A DNA stretch of 64,000 nucleotides from JACADW01 sp963747985 (GTDB lineage: Bacteria; Acidobacteriota; UBA6911): contig CAVVHG010000001.1 of NCBI GenBank assembly GCA_963747985.1, positions 558,001 to 622,000 on the forward strand. The letters run 5' to 3'. Numbering within the stretch: position 1 is the first letter of the stretch; each line of letters begins with the position of its first letter. This document shows positions 27,362 to 36,475 of the stretch, piece after piece. The notes below the pieces were generated by a model. The model saw nothing but the letters and a program-made list of their open reading frames with translations, had not been told where the DNA came from and did no database searches. The position numbers were made by a program, and so were the translations under genes.

Positions 27362-27973
27362 TCAGCGACGGGCCGCAGCCTTCCTTCGCAGGGCCCTTTC
27401 CATCAACTCTTTCAGCCTTGCACGCCCGCGGAAGACCTTCAGGCGCGCTGCCTGCTCAGTCCAGCCGAGGGTCTCCGCCATCTTGTCGTAGGGAATCTCC
27501 TCCAGGTCGCGCAGGATGACGGCCGTCCTCTGTTTCTCCGGCAGTTGGTCCAGGAGTGTAAAGAGGAGATCGTGCATCTCCTTCCTTTCGTCATCGGAGC
27601 GCGGGGTGACTTCACCCTGGCCGATCAGCCGTTCAATTGTTTCGACTTCGTCCAGGCTGAGATCGGTGAACGTGCGCACCCTGGAACGGCGCACCTGCCT
27701 GAGCTCGTCGTAGCACTGGTTCCTAACGATCCGGTAGAGCCAGGGGAAGAAGGGCCTCTTGTTGTCGAACCGCCCGAGGGAAAGGTAGACCTTGATGAAT
27801 ATCTTCTGCGCCACGTCCTCCAGGTCCGCGCGATGACCGAGGTGATGGAACACCAGGTTGAGGACTGTCTGCTGGTATTTCTGAACCAGATCCTCGAACG
27901 CCCGCTCATCTCCCGTTCTGCAGCGGGCGATGAGGTCATGGTCCTCTTCGGGATAAGACGATTTCTCCCCCAA
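27362..27973 (-). CDS. ECF-type RNA polymerase sigma factor
   Basis: A 203-residue sigma-70 family factor with only regions 2 and 4. Region 2: AFEDLVQKYQQTVLNLVFHH, DLEDVAQKIFIKVYLSL and the -10 binding helix RPFFPWLYRIVRNQCYDELR. Region 4: LPEKQRTAVILRDLEEIPYD and the helix-turn-helix LGWTEQAARLKVFRGRARL. No anti-sigma factor or zinc-finger protein is adjacent, which is unusual for ECF factors. It starts 10 bp after the aminotransferase stop and is probably co-transcribed with it. Its regulon cannot be told from this window. Confidence 0.9.
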   Translation of the reverse strand: MGEKSSYPEEDHDLIARCRTGDERAFEDLVQKYQQTVLNLVFHHLGHRADLEDVAQKIFIKVYLSLGRFDNKRPFFPWLYRIVRNQCYDELRQVRRSRVRTFTDLSLDEVETIERLIGQGEVTPRSDDERKEMHDLLFTLLDQLPEKQRTAVILRDLEEIPYDKMAETLGWTEQAARLKVFRGRARLKELMERALRRKAAARR

Positions 27974-27983
27974 AGGCCGGCCC

Positions 27984-29168
27984 CTATCGAGGTTGACTCA
28001 GATCTGGTTGAAGAAGGCCCTGCAGGCGCCGAGCTGCCTCGAGCAGCGTCGTTTCACGCTTGCAGAAACAGAAGCGTATGTAACTGGAACCGTCGGAAGC
28101 CAGGTGGAAGAAGCTGCTCCCGGGAACAACGGCCACACCGACGTCACGCACCAGATGCCTGGTGAACTCCAGGTCGTCCAACCCGGTGACGCCGCTGATA
28201 TCGGCCATTATGTAATAGGCGCCGCTCGGGACGGAGCAGCGCAGGCCGGCCCGCTGGAGGCCGTCGAGCAGCGTGTCCCTGCGATGCTGATAGGCCGAAG
28301 CCAGTTCCCTGTAATAGTCATCCGGCAGGCCGAGGGCCGCTGCACCTGCTTCCTGGAGAGGGGCCGCTGCGCCCACCGTGAGGAAGTCGTGGACTTTCCT
28401 GATCCCGGCCGTAAGGCCGGCGTTGGCGATCGCATACCCCACGCGCCAACCTGTCACGCTGTATGTCTTGCTCAGACCGTTGATCGTGATGGTCCGATCA
28501 CGCATCCCGTCCAGCGTCGCCATGGCGCAGTGGCGGGAGCCGTCGTAGAGGATGTGCTCGTAGATCTCGTCCGTTATGGCAATTACGTCCCACCGCATGC
28601 AAAGCCCTGCGATGCATTGAAGTTCTTCCCTCGAGAAAACCTTACCCGTGGGATTGTTGGGTGTGTTGATGATGATCGCCCTGGTTCGCTCGTTGAACGC
28701 TGCTGCCAGCCGGTCAGGGTCGAACGACCAATCCGGCGGCTGGAGAGGTATGTACCGCGGTGTCGCTCCTGACAGAATCGCGTCCGGGCCGTAATTCTCG
28801 TAGAAGGGCTCGAAGACAATCACCTCGTCACCGGGATCGATCACAGCCAGAAGCGAGGCGATCATCGCCTCGGTCGAGCCGCACGTGACCGTTATCTCCC
28901 GTTCCGGGTCGATGTCGAGGCCGAGGCAGGCCCTGGTCTTTTCCGCGATGGCATTCCGGAATCGTGGCGCGCCCCAGGTGATGGCGTACTGGTTCACATC
29001 GGACATGATCGCGCGACAGGCGATCTCCTTGATCTCCTGCGGAGCGGGGAAATCAGGCATCCCCTGCGCCAGGTTGACCGCCCCGTGGAGGTTCGCAAGC
29101 CGGGTCATCTCACGGATGACCGATTCTGTGAACTGCGCAGCCTTGTGAGAAAGCAATTCTCTCTTCAT
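27984..29168 (-). CDS. Class I/II PLP-dependent aminotransferase
   Basis: A 394-residue fold-type I aminotransferase, close in pattern to the MtnE/kynurenine-glutamine transaminase K and aspartate aminotransferase branch. VNLAQGMPDFPAP near 31-43, a CGSTEAM phosphate-binding turn, EPFYENY, INTPNNPTGKVFS with the conserved Asn, ITDEIYEHILYDG, and the PLP lysine in NGLSKTYSVTGWRVGY. The substrate (glutamine, methionine, aspartate or aromatic amino acid) is not decidable from motifs. The ORF starts at the ATG at 29168 and runs straight into the sigma factor gene. Confidence 0.9.
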   Translation of the reverse strand: MKRELLSHKAAQFTESVIREMTRLANLHGAVNLAQGMPDFPAPQEIKEIACRAIMSDVNQYAITWGAPRFRNAIAEKTRACLGLDIDPEREITVTCGSTEAMIASLLAVIDPGDEVIVFEPFYENYGPDAILSGATPRYIPLQPPDWSFDPDRLAAAFNERTRAIIINTPNNPTGKVFSREELQCIAGLCMRWDVIAITDEIYEHILYDGSRHCAMATLDGMRDRTITINGLSKTYSVTGWRVGYAIANAGLTAGIRKVHDFLTVGAAAPLQEAGAAALGLPDDYYRELASAYQHRRDTLLDGLQRAGLRCSVPSGAYYIMADISGVTGLDDLEFTRHLVRDVGVAVVPGSSFFHLASDGSSYIRFCFCKRETTLLEAARRLQGLLQPDLSQPR

Positions 29169-29296
29169 GTGAGGATACTCTGTCCCAACCCCTCGCCGGG
29201 CACGCAGAAATTTCGCTTAATTCGGGAATCGTCGGCGATTCTGCTCTGCGCTCTCCAGGCCTCTCCGATGAACAATGCCGGAAACGTTGCCGCCCG

Positions 29297-31492
29297 CTAT
29301 CGCCCCAACAGGATCCTGTAGTGCGCACTGTTCGTCAGCACCTTCTTCACGTACTCACGCGTCTCGGCCAGCGGAATGCTCTCCACCAGTTCCGCCATGT
29401 CGTCTTCTCCGAAAGCGGCCTGCCAGCGCCGGGCGCGTTGGGGCCCTGCATTGTAACCTGCAAGCGCTAATTCTATCTTGCCGCCGAACAGTTCGAGAAG
29501 AGAGGAAAGCTGGCGGGTTCCAAGAGCGATGTTGGTGTCCGGCTGGAAGAGCCCGGAGGTGGCATACCTCCTGATTCCTGCCTGGCGGGCGAGCTGCCGG
29601 CCCGTTGCGGGAAGAACCTGCATCAGGCCGCGAGCGTCTGCGCGCGACTTCGCATCCGCCATGAAGGCCGATTCCTGGCGGATCAGGCCGAGCACTATTG
29701 CCGGATCGAGGCGGTTGGCAGCCGAGTAGTTACGAACCAGGTCAAGGTAAGGGGCGGGGAACAGCAACTCACTCACCTCCGCCGGGAGGGAAGAGGCGGG
29801 CAGCAGCGCATATGTGGGAAAGGCGCGGCCGATTGCCGCGATACTCGCGAGGTAGTTACCTCTGTCTTTCTGAATGCGCGCGGTCAGGAAGGGGATAGCC
29901 TTGTCCTGCCGGAAGCGCGTCCCTGCAAAGCGCAGCTCGGAGACCGCCTGCTCAGGGAGATCGGCCGCGAGCAGCTGGCGCGCCCGCTCGACCGCGAGAG
30001 CCGCCGGCCCCGCAGGCCGGGGTATCACAACCGGGGCATGCTTCATGTTCTCGAGCAGAGTCAGTGCCTTCTGAATGCCGGCGTCGGAACCGGCATACCT
30101 CGTCCCGGCACCCTTCTGTGAGATCGCTTCGGCCGCATCCTGCGCGAGTCGGCCATAGTAGCTGCTATTGGCCAGCTCCCGGGCGCGTTGGTAGAGCCGG
30201 AGAGCATTCAGATAGTCACCCAGTTTCTCGTAGCACCGCCCCATCCAGTAAGCGCATCCTGCGGCAGAATCGGAGTCGGGCCAGAATTGAAGGTGCCGTG
30301 AAAATCCGGCGAGCGCGCCCTGATAACGTTGCCGGGTCCAGGCGCAGAAGGCCAGTTTCCAGGACACGCGTTCGGCGTACATGCCTCCTGGAAACCGCGA
30401 GCTGATCTCGCTGTAGGCCGCTTGAAGCTCATCCGTGCGATTGTCGACGTCGTAGTACGTGGCTACCAGATAGAGCAAACGCTCCGTCCAGGGCGATTGC
30501 GGGTACTGACGGACTGCGAGGTCGCGCATCCGCAGAAACGCAGGCTCGTGTTTGAGAGTACGATAACAGGCCCCCTTCAGGTAAGTCGCCCGGGCCTGAG
30601 TTTCCGCCTCTCCGCCTGATACGCCGAGAAGAATGTTGAGAGCCTTGGACGTCCTGCCCAGGCGTCGCTCCGCATCGGCGAGCATCACCTTGCGCCACCT
30701 GGAAACGCCGGCATCCGGCGCACGCACGCCGCCCAGCCGGGTAAGCAGGACCCGCGCGTCGCTGGTTCGACCTGCCTGAAGCAGGTTCTCTGCGCGCTGC
30801 AGTAACGGACGGAGGTTGGCGGGTTCTGTTGCGAAGGACGGTGCGAGTATCCCCAGGCGCTGGAAAGCCAGGTCGGCCTCATCCGAATTCACGTAATCGC
30901 TGTAGACCTGCAGGTAGAGCGACTCTGCCTTCCGGCGGCGGCCGCCGGCTTCCTCGGCCAGGCCGCGATGATAGAGGACTGCACTGTCTACCGCGACTCC
31001 GGGCCCGTCCAGGAGCGCGAGCGCGCCTGCCGGGTCCTTCATTGCCAGCAGCGCTTCGCATTCACCCAGAAGAGCGTCTCTCACGAGCGGGGAGTCGGGG
31101 AACCGGGTACGCGTGCGCCGGAAGGCTGACGCCGCATCCCTGGCACGATCCGCCTTCAGACAGGCCCAACCCCGCCAGAGCGTGGAGTAGTCGATTAGAA
31201 GAAAGCCATCGAGTCGCTCCAAGTCGGGCAGCGACTGCAATGCCTGGAGGTACATGCCCTCGGAATACAGATCCATCCCAAGCTTCAGGGCTTTCAGAGC
31301 GTCCTGTACGGGTCCGGGATATGCCGGAACCAGTGGTTCCAGAAAGCCCGCAACCTGCCCCGCAGCGACAGGCCGGTCCGGACCGGCGCTGTGGCTCGCC
31401 GGGAGAGTCAGCAAGACGATAACCAGAACTGAGACTTGCCGCAGGAGTCCGCTCAAAGCGACTGAGTTCGGGATGGCGGACCTTGGAGGCAC
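29297..31492 (-). CDS. slt: Soluble lytic murein transglycosylase with TPR-like superhelix
   Basis: A 731-residue exported protein. A signal segment VLVIVLLTLPASHSAG lies near 21-36. Residues 45-570 are helical TPR-like repeats (CAYWMGRCYEKLGDYLNALR among others) forming the doughnut of Slt70-type enzymes. The C-terminal catalytic domain has VLGLIRQESAFMADAKS with the catalytic Glu, RGLMQVLPATGRQLA, LGTRQLSSLL and ALAGYNAGPQRA, as in family 1 lytic transglycosylases. It cleaves peptidoglycan to anhydromuropeptides in the periplasm. It begins 9 bp after the stop of the upstream minus-strand gene. The symbol follows the enzyme type. Confidence 0.9.
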   Translation of the reverse strand: MPPRSAIPNSVALSGLLRQVSVLVIVLLTLPASHSAGPDRPVAAGQVAGFLEPLVPAYPGPVQDALKALKLGMDLYSEGMYLQALQSLPDLERLDGFLLIDYSTLWRGWACLKADRARDAASAFRRTRTRFPDSPLVRDALLGECEALLAMKDPAGALALLDGPGVAVDSAVLYHRGLAEEAGGRRRKAESLYLQVYSDYVNSDEADLAFQRLGILAPSFATEPANLRPLLQRAENLLQAGRTSDARVLLTRLGGVRAPDAGVSRWRKVMLADAERRLGRTSKALNILLGVSGGEAETQARATYLKGACYRTLKHEPAFLRMRDLAVRQYPQSPWTERLLYLVATYYDVDNRTDELQAAYSEISSRFPGGMYAERVSWKLAFCAWTRQRYQGALAGFSRHLQFWPDSDSAAGCAYWMGRCYEKLGDYLNALRLYQRARELANSSYYGRLAQDAAEAISQKGAGTRYAGSDAGIQKALTLLENMKHAPVVIPRPAGPAALAVERARQLLAADLPEQAVSELRFAGTRFRQDKAIPFLTARIQKDRGNYLASIAAIGRAFPTYALLPASSLPAEVSELLFPAPYLDLVRNYSAANRLDPAIVLGLIRQESAFMADAKSRADARGLMQVLPATGRQLARQAGIRRYATSGLFQPDTNIALGTRQLSSLLELFGGKIELALAGYNAGPQRARRWQAAFGEDDMAELVESIPLAETREYVKKVLTNSAHYRILLGR

Positions 31493-31501
31493 TTCGACCG
31501 T

Positions 31502-32968
31502 TCAGCTTTCGACCAGAGGGCCTGGATAGTCGCTCCCGAGATGGGACGGATCGTTGTCGCCGAGGATCCGAATGAGTTCATCGTGAAAATAGTCGACCTT
31601 TCGCGAAACGGTGGGCGAGACCCTCTTCTGGTACATCTCGCGGCTGCGATCGATGTCCCGTTTCAGTCGGACGTAAATGTCACGATTCTCCCGGCCTTCG
31701 AGGACCCGCTGCTCGTTATAGAGTTTGATTTCGGAAACGAGCAGGCGCGCGAAACGTTTGGCGTCGGAGTGCAGCCGCTCTTCTTCCGCGAACCGCTGCG
31801 ATTCATCAGCGGCGACGAGTTGGGGCTTGACCGCGGGCTCCACAGGGACCTCGACCAGTCCGGATTCTGCGGGCTGCGATGGCTCGGAAACCGGCTGTTC
31901 GACCGCAACCGGTTCTGCGGGTCCGGCAGTCTCGAACGTGGTTGGAAGAACCTCGGGCACCTCTTCCACCACCGGCAGCCACGGGATTTCCTCTTCGGAT
32001 TGCGCTACGGCCGGGGACGCTGTCTCCATGGTCACGGGAGCTTCGACTTCTGCAGCCACTTGTTCCACCTCAGGCCGGGGTGGAACCTCCTGCAGGGGAG
32101 GCGACTCAAGCGGGGGAAGCTCCTCCTGAACTGCGGACACTTCCGCCGTCTCGAGAGCGGGCTGTTCGACCAGCGGCTCCGGGACCGGCACAAAGGGGCG
32201 CGGGATCTCAATCCTGGGTGCGGCAGGCGCAGGAGCGGGTACTCTCGGGGCGGCTGCCGTTTCCATCTCTCGAAGAATACGGAGCGCGAGGTTTTCAATC
32301 CGCAACCCGACGATCTCCACGATCAGGCTGAGCATTTCCGGGTGGGGACCGGCTTCATCCGTTCCTGCGGCGACCAGGAGTGCCACCGATCGGCCCAGAG
32401 TCGTCATCGGGAAGAAGTGCCATGGTCCCTTCGCGCCAGGGGAAAGTAGTTCGACCAGTCCGGGAGCGTCGCACAAGTCGTCGAGAGTTACACGGCCGTG
32501 CGACCCCAGCACTTTGGCGAACAGAGGGTTTGACGCGGACGAGGCGTAGGAGCTTATTCCCGCAGCTGTCTCTTCGTCGTAACCTCGGGACGACCAGCCT
32601 TGTATGCGTTCCCCGCGCGTGGCAAACAATGCCAGGCGTGAGGCGTGCCGGTGGGCGCGGTCGAGGAGCAAACCCAGGATTTCCTCCTGCGTTTCCAGCC
32701 TGCGTACTTCCGAAACGAATTGCTCCAGGTTAGACAGGTTCTCCGCCTGGCGCCCTATTTCAGCTTTGAATGTTTCCGTGAGCACGGAGGCGGCAGGCGT
32801 CAAATCGACATCCCGGGCGTCACGCAGCCTCTGCTCGATCTGCCCGAACGTCTGCAGCAGCATGGAGTACAAGCCCCGGATTTCCTTTTCTATTCCTTCA
32901 AAACGGGGATCCAGCAGCCGAAACGTCTCTTCCCGAAGCCGGTTTACATGGTCGTGACCGGGGGTCAT
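31502..32968 (-). CDS. GAF-like domain protein with Pro/Glu-rich linker, function unknown
   Basis: About 488 residues from the ATG at 32968; the frame extends 16 codons upstream. Three parts are visible. Residues about 1-90 are a coiled-coil-prone helix. About 90-230 look like a GAF-type sensory domain (FVSEVRRLETQEEILGLLL, then FFPMTTLGRSVALLVAAG). About 240-385 are a low-complexity linker of Pro, Glu, Val and Ala. The last 95 residues are a compact basic helical domain (RLHSDAKRFARLLVSEIKLY, DIDRSREMYQKRVSP, YFHDELIRILG). I know no function; the layout suggests a regulator or scaffold. It is followed directly by slt. Confidence 0.7.
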   Translation of the reverse strand: MTPGHDHVNRLREETFRLLDPRFEGIEKEIRGLYSMLLQTFGQIEQRLRDARDVDLTPAASVLTETFKAEIGRQAENLSNLEQFVSEVRRLETQEEILGLLLDRAHRHASRLALFATRGERIQGWSSRGYDEETAAGISSYASSASNPLFAKVLGSHGRVTLDDLCDAPGLVELLSPGAKGPWHFFPMTTLGRSVALLVAAGTDEAGPHPEMLSLIVEIVGLRIENLALRILREMETAAAPRVPAPAPAAPRIEIPRPFVPVPEPLVEQPALETAEVSAVQEELPPLESPPLQEVPPRPEVEQVAAEVEAPVTMETASPAVAQSEEEIPWLPVVEEVPEVLPTTFETAGPAEPVAVEQPVSEPSQPAESGLVEVPVEPAVKPQLVAADESQRFAEEERLHSDAKRFARLLVSEIKLYNEQRVLEGRENRDIYVRLKRDIDRSREMYQKRVSPTVSRKVDYFHDELIRILGDNDPSHLGSDYPGPLVES

Positions 32969-33162
32969 GAAAGCTCCTAGTCGTTCAAAACATTTGAGAT
33001 ATAGGGCTTCCGGCATGATACCGGATACGCCTTTGGAGTGTCAATCCATTCCGAGGATCGGCTTACCTCAGATCGGCAGGAAGAGCGGAAAAGATCAGTA
33101 TTCTGAAGCAGCTGCGGCTTTGGGGTAATTCCGGCCCTCAGCGAAACGAGGCGCCGACCCAG

Positions 33163-33186
33163 GGCGGCCGGCCCCGGAGGCCGGTG
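33163..33186. terminator. GC-rich hairpin after a secreted-protein gene
   Basis: CCGGCC (33168-33173) and GGCCGG (33179-33184) form a 6-bp stem with a 5-base loop about 30 bases beyond the minus-strand stop at 33214. No T-run follows, so a role as terminator is only suggested. Confidence 0.3.
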
Positions 33187-33213
33187 CGTCTCCGGAGTGT
33201 GCCTCTCAGAACT

Positions 33214-34047
33214 CTACGACCCCTTGCGTGCGGGCTGGGCAACCACCTTGCTGAGCCGCTCTATACCTTTGGACAGGGAGCTGAAGGATGGTGCGGACAG
33301 AGCCTGCACGGATACGGTCGCCGTCGATTTCTGCTCATACAGGTTCCGGATCTGGTGGTTCAGATCCAGTGCCATCTCCCGCATCTGCGTAATCGCTTCC
33401 GGTCCCAGCTCCGCGTATTGGGTCCCCCTCAGCAGATCCTTCTCTTTGCGCTGGTCAAAGAAGACTATCGACTGGTCCTGCCGGATCTGCTTTGCGATGT
33501 CCCTGATCTCTTCGGTCTTGGCCGCGAGATCGGCCTTGCTGACCTCTTTGCCTGCCTGCTGGGCCTGCACCATTCCCTCCAGCTGATCGATTGACGCAAG
33601 CAGCCGGTTGCTGAGATTCAGGGGCTGACTCATCGTCAATCTCGCCAGCTGCGGCGTTATCAGGGGCTCCGTGTTGCGGTAAAAGCGTGAGAAATAATAC
33701 CTGTCCAGATAGAAGTTGTTGTGCACCCAATAGAAATAGGAGAGCGAATCCCAGTATGAGCGCGAAGAGGTAAAAGAAGTCCGGCGCAAGTCAGGTGTGT
33801 AGGAGGCGCTGCTCGCTACCGGCGACGCGGGTGCGACATAGGAGTTCGACGTGGCCGCAGCGGTGCGGGAGGTGCTCGTGGCGGAACTCGTCGGTGCACT
33901 GCTCACGACCGCGGTTCGACCGGCACTCGAGCCGGCAGCGGCGGTGCCCCCGCCCTGCTGACGGCCTCCCCTGTCCTGTGCCGACAGAGGAAAAGACAGC
34001 AGAAGCGCCAGGAGACACAAGGCGACAAACCCAACCGGCGTTTTCAT
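33214..34047 (-). CDS. Secreted protein with Ser/Ala/Thr-rich segment, function unknown
   Basis: A 277-residue protein. Residues 1-23 are a clear signal peptide ending in LSAQ. Residues 25-85 are low-complexity Gly, Ser, Ala and Thr. Then comes an aromatic patch, SYWDSLSYFYWVHNNFYLDR followed by YYFSRFYRN. The C-terminal half is helical and charged (ASIDQLEGMVQAQQAG, EEIRDIAKQIRQDQSIVFF, ALDLNHQIRNLYEQKS). I recognise no family. It may be a periplasmic or surface structural protein. The ATG at 34047 is the natural start for the signal peptide. Confidence 0.7.
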   Translation of the reverse strand: MKTPVGFVALCLLALLLSFPLSAQDRGGRQQGGGTAAAGSSAGRTAVVSSAPTSSATSTSRTAAATSNSYVAPASPVASSASYTPDLRRTSFTSSRSYWDSLSYFYWVHNNFYLDRYYFSRFYRNTEPLITPQLARLTMSQPLNLSNRLLASIDQLEGMVQAQQAGKEVSKADLAAKTEEIRDIAKQIRQDQSIVFFDQRKEKDLLRGTQYAELGPEAITQMREMALDLNHQIRNLYEQKSTATVSVQALSAPSFSSLSKGIERLSKVVAQPARKGS

Positions 34048-34582
34048 AACACTACCCTCACAGGCGGAAGAATCCGAAACTCATTATAATAGCACCAACC
34101 GGCACTACGGCAAAGTATTACTTGGGCTTGACGACAATTCGTCATTGCTCAATATCATCAGCCATCGGCTCTCAGGTCTCGGCTTCAGGGGTACTGACGG
34201 CTGAAAGCTCCCAAAGAACAGGCACTGCCGGAGCACTGCTTCCTCACCTTCAACCTGACTCATTCATTGGATGCAGCGGGAGGGCATATCGGTTCAGGGA
34301 GAGCCTGTTGAACGAGTGCCCGCAAGTCCTGGAGGAGCTATCCTGAAAGCCGGGAACTTAGGCACGGCGGGATCGCGATTAACTCCCGCGATCCCACCGT
34401 CCTCGAAGGAGGTCAATGAATGGTTAACCAATAAGACGACACACGGTGGCAAAAAGTTGCATTTTAGCGCACACTCGAAGGCTGCCGGAGCGCGCGCCGG
34501 CGAGGTGTTCTCCCCTCCGGGCCGCGTACTCTTGCCACTTGCCGGGACATGGCAGCGAGCCAGGCCGTCAAGGAGGTAGTTC
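34048..34582. other. 535-bp intergenic region with hairpin and very short ORF
   Basis: No real gene is supported. A hairpin is formed by CGGCGGGATCGCG (34365-34377) and CGCGATCCCACCG (34387-34399), 12 of 13 pairs. It is followed by a full Shine-Dalgarno sequence GAAGGAGGT (34405-34413) and ATGs at 34416 and 34420 that open frames of only three and four codons. About 150 bases later the next gene has its own strong ribosome binding site. The layout resembles a leader region, but I match it to no known riboswitch. Confidence 0.4.
34571..34576 (+). promoter_or_regulatory. Ribosome binding site selecting a TTG start
   Basis: AGGAGG lies 6 bases before the TTG at 34583 and 15 before the next in-frame ATG at 34592. 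The spacing favours TTG as the initiator of the membrane glycosyltransferase gene. Confidence 0.65.
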
Positions 34583-36475
34583 TTGCTGCGAATGGTGGGA
34601 GACATCCTGGTTGTTTGTGCAACTGCGCTCCTGTTATGGGCTCCCGTGGGGCGGTATTTGCTGGGCAAGGCAGGCCTGGGCCGCCCGGATCAGGGAATCT
34701 CCATATCGATCGCCTTCGGGATGGGTGTCTGGGGCTACTTCATTCTGTTTCTGGGTGGCCTCGGCCTGATATACGGATGGTCTCTGTTTGCAGTGGCAGC
34801 CGTCTTCCTGCTTCTTACGGGAGCCTATCGGCAGATCCTTCCGCTTGGTGGTCCAATGCCGGTATTGGGAAGCAACTCGCGGATGGACAAAGCTTTCATC
34901 ATCGCGGCGGCCGTGATTTCCATTGCGTACGTCGCGATCGGTACCGGCTCCGCGCTCGCTCCGGAACTCTCGTTTGACGCTCTCAACGTCCACCTCCCGT
35001 ACGCGCGCGACTCGGTTGCGGCGCATCGGGCCGGGTTCGTGGCCAACAACTGGAGCAGTGTGATGCCTGCCCTGCCGCTGATGACTTACATCACGGCGTT
35101 CGCGTGGTCCGGCGTGACGCTCGCGAAGCTCTTAAACCTCCTCTGCTATATCGTGACAGGCGGTGTGGTCCATTGGTATGCCAGGCGGCAGTGGGGGAAT
35201 GTGCATGCCGCCGCGGCCACGCTTCTCTTTCTGAGTTCCCCCCTGGCAATCTACGAGGCCACGACCGCGCTGATCGATCTCCCGTTCGCCCTGTATTCGG
35301 CGATCTCGGTCTTTTGCCTCCTGGAATGGACCCGCAGCGACGACGCGCCCTTCCTGTGGCTTTCGGCGTCCTCACTCGGACTCGCTTGCGGCTGCAAATA
35401 CCACGCGGCTTTCTGGTTCCTGCCCGTCTTTCTGGTTCTGATGTGGCATTGCCTCAAGGCGAAGAAGATCGGGCTCGCCCGGGCGTTCTCGTTCTCCGCA
35501 CGCTACGCGCTCATCGTGGTGTGCCTGATGCTGCCCTGGCTGGCACGTGCATGGTATTTCACCGGCAACCCCGTGTTCCCCCTGGCAAACGGACTGTTCC
35601 GAAGCCCCTATTTCCCTCCGGCGATGGACGCGGCGGCGAAGGCGATGTATGCGAACGAGGGAGTGGGCAGGTCCTTGCAGGCCCTGGTGCTCTTACCCTG
35701 GACAGTCACGGTCCACCCGGGACCGTTCCGGGGCACGCCGGGAGTTCTCCTGTTGCCCGGTGCGATCCTGGCGATCTTGCGCTTGAGGACGCGGCAAGTC
35801 CGGTACGCTCTGATCCTGGTTGGGCTGTACTTTTACAGCTGGGCCATGACCGCCCAGGAGATTCGTTATCTCCTTCCGATTTTTCCGCTGCTTTCGGTCT
35901 TGGCCGCCTCAGGAATCCTGGGGCAGGATGCAACCGGCCCACAACCGGCCCGGGGACCGCTGCGACTCCGATCCCTGGCGATGCTGGCGATTCTGCCGGT
36001 CTCGCTGACGGCTCTCCCGCCGATCTATGCGAGATGGGTGCACGACTGGACCTACTGGCATGGTTACCGGTCGCCGGTGCGCTTCCTCGCGGGGAAACAA
36101 ACCGCCCAGGAGTACCTGAGCCGGGATGTGCCGTCTATCTATGTCTATGACTACGTGAATGCCAACCTGCGCGCAGCCGACCGGGTACTGCTCCTCAACG
36201 ATTCCGCTCAATTCTACTCGCGCGTCCCGACCCTGTATTCTTTTACGGTGGAGGGCGAGCGAATCCTGCAGGAAACCACCGAGGAAGGAGTCATGCGGAG
36301 GCTGAAGGAATCCGGGATCTCTCACGTCCTCCTGAATTACAATGGAGTGGCTCCGCTTTCCGGGGTTGAGCCCCGGCTGGGGGTTTATTTTTTCTTGAGC
36401 CCGGGTTTCCAGGAGCGGCACCTCGGGGCGATATTCAGCCGAAACAACGTCACCCTCTATCGAGTCGACTATTGA
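34583..36475 (+). CDS. Multi-spanning GT-C-type glycosyltransferase (GT39/ArnT-like)
   Basis: A 630-residue membrane protein with about 11-13 hydrophobic helices and a soluble C-terminal part of about 110 residues. The first large loop has an acidic, His-containing signature (LSFDALNVHLPYARDSV) like the catalytic loop of polyprenyl-phosphate-dependent GT-C enzymes. ATTALIDLPFALYSA and CGCKYHAAFWFLPVF are typical of the dolichyl-phosphate mannosyltransferase-like group. It would transfer a sugar from a lipid carrier to an envelope acceptor. The TTG start is chosen from the AGGAGG box. Its stop overlaps the next start as TGATG. Confidence 0.78.
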   Translation: MLRMVGDILVVCATALLLWAPVGRYLLGKAGLGRPDQGISISIAFGMGVWGYFILFLGGLGLIYGWSLFAVAAVFLLLTGAYRQILPLGGPMPVLGSNSRMDKAFIIAAAVISIAYVAIGTGSALAPELSFDALNVHLPYARDSVAAHRAGFVANNWSSVMPALPLMTYITAFAWSGVTLAKLLNLLCYIVTGGVVHWYARRQWGNVHAAAATLLFLSSPLAIYEATTALIDLPFALYSAISVFCLLEWTRSDDAPFLWLSASSLGLACGCKYHAAFWFLPVFLVLMWHCLKAKKIGLARAFSFSARYALIVVCLMLPWLARAWYFTGNPVFPLANGLFRSPYFPPAMDAAAKAMYANEGVGRSLQALVLLPWTVTVHPGPFRGTPGVLLLPGAILAILRLRTRQVRYALILVGLYFYSWAMTAQEIRYLLPIFPLLSVLAASGILGQDATGPQPARGPLRLRSLAMLAILPVSLTALPPIYARWVHDWTYWHGYRSPVRFLAGKQTAQEYLSRDVPSIYVYDYVNANLRAADRVLLLNDSAQFYSRVPTLYSFTVEGERILQETTEEGVMRRLKESGISHVLLNYNGVAPLSGVEPRLGVYFFLSPGFQERHLGAIFSRNNVTLYRVDY

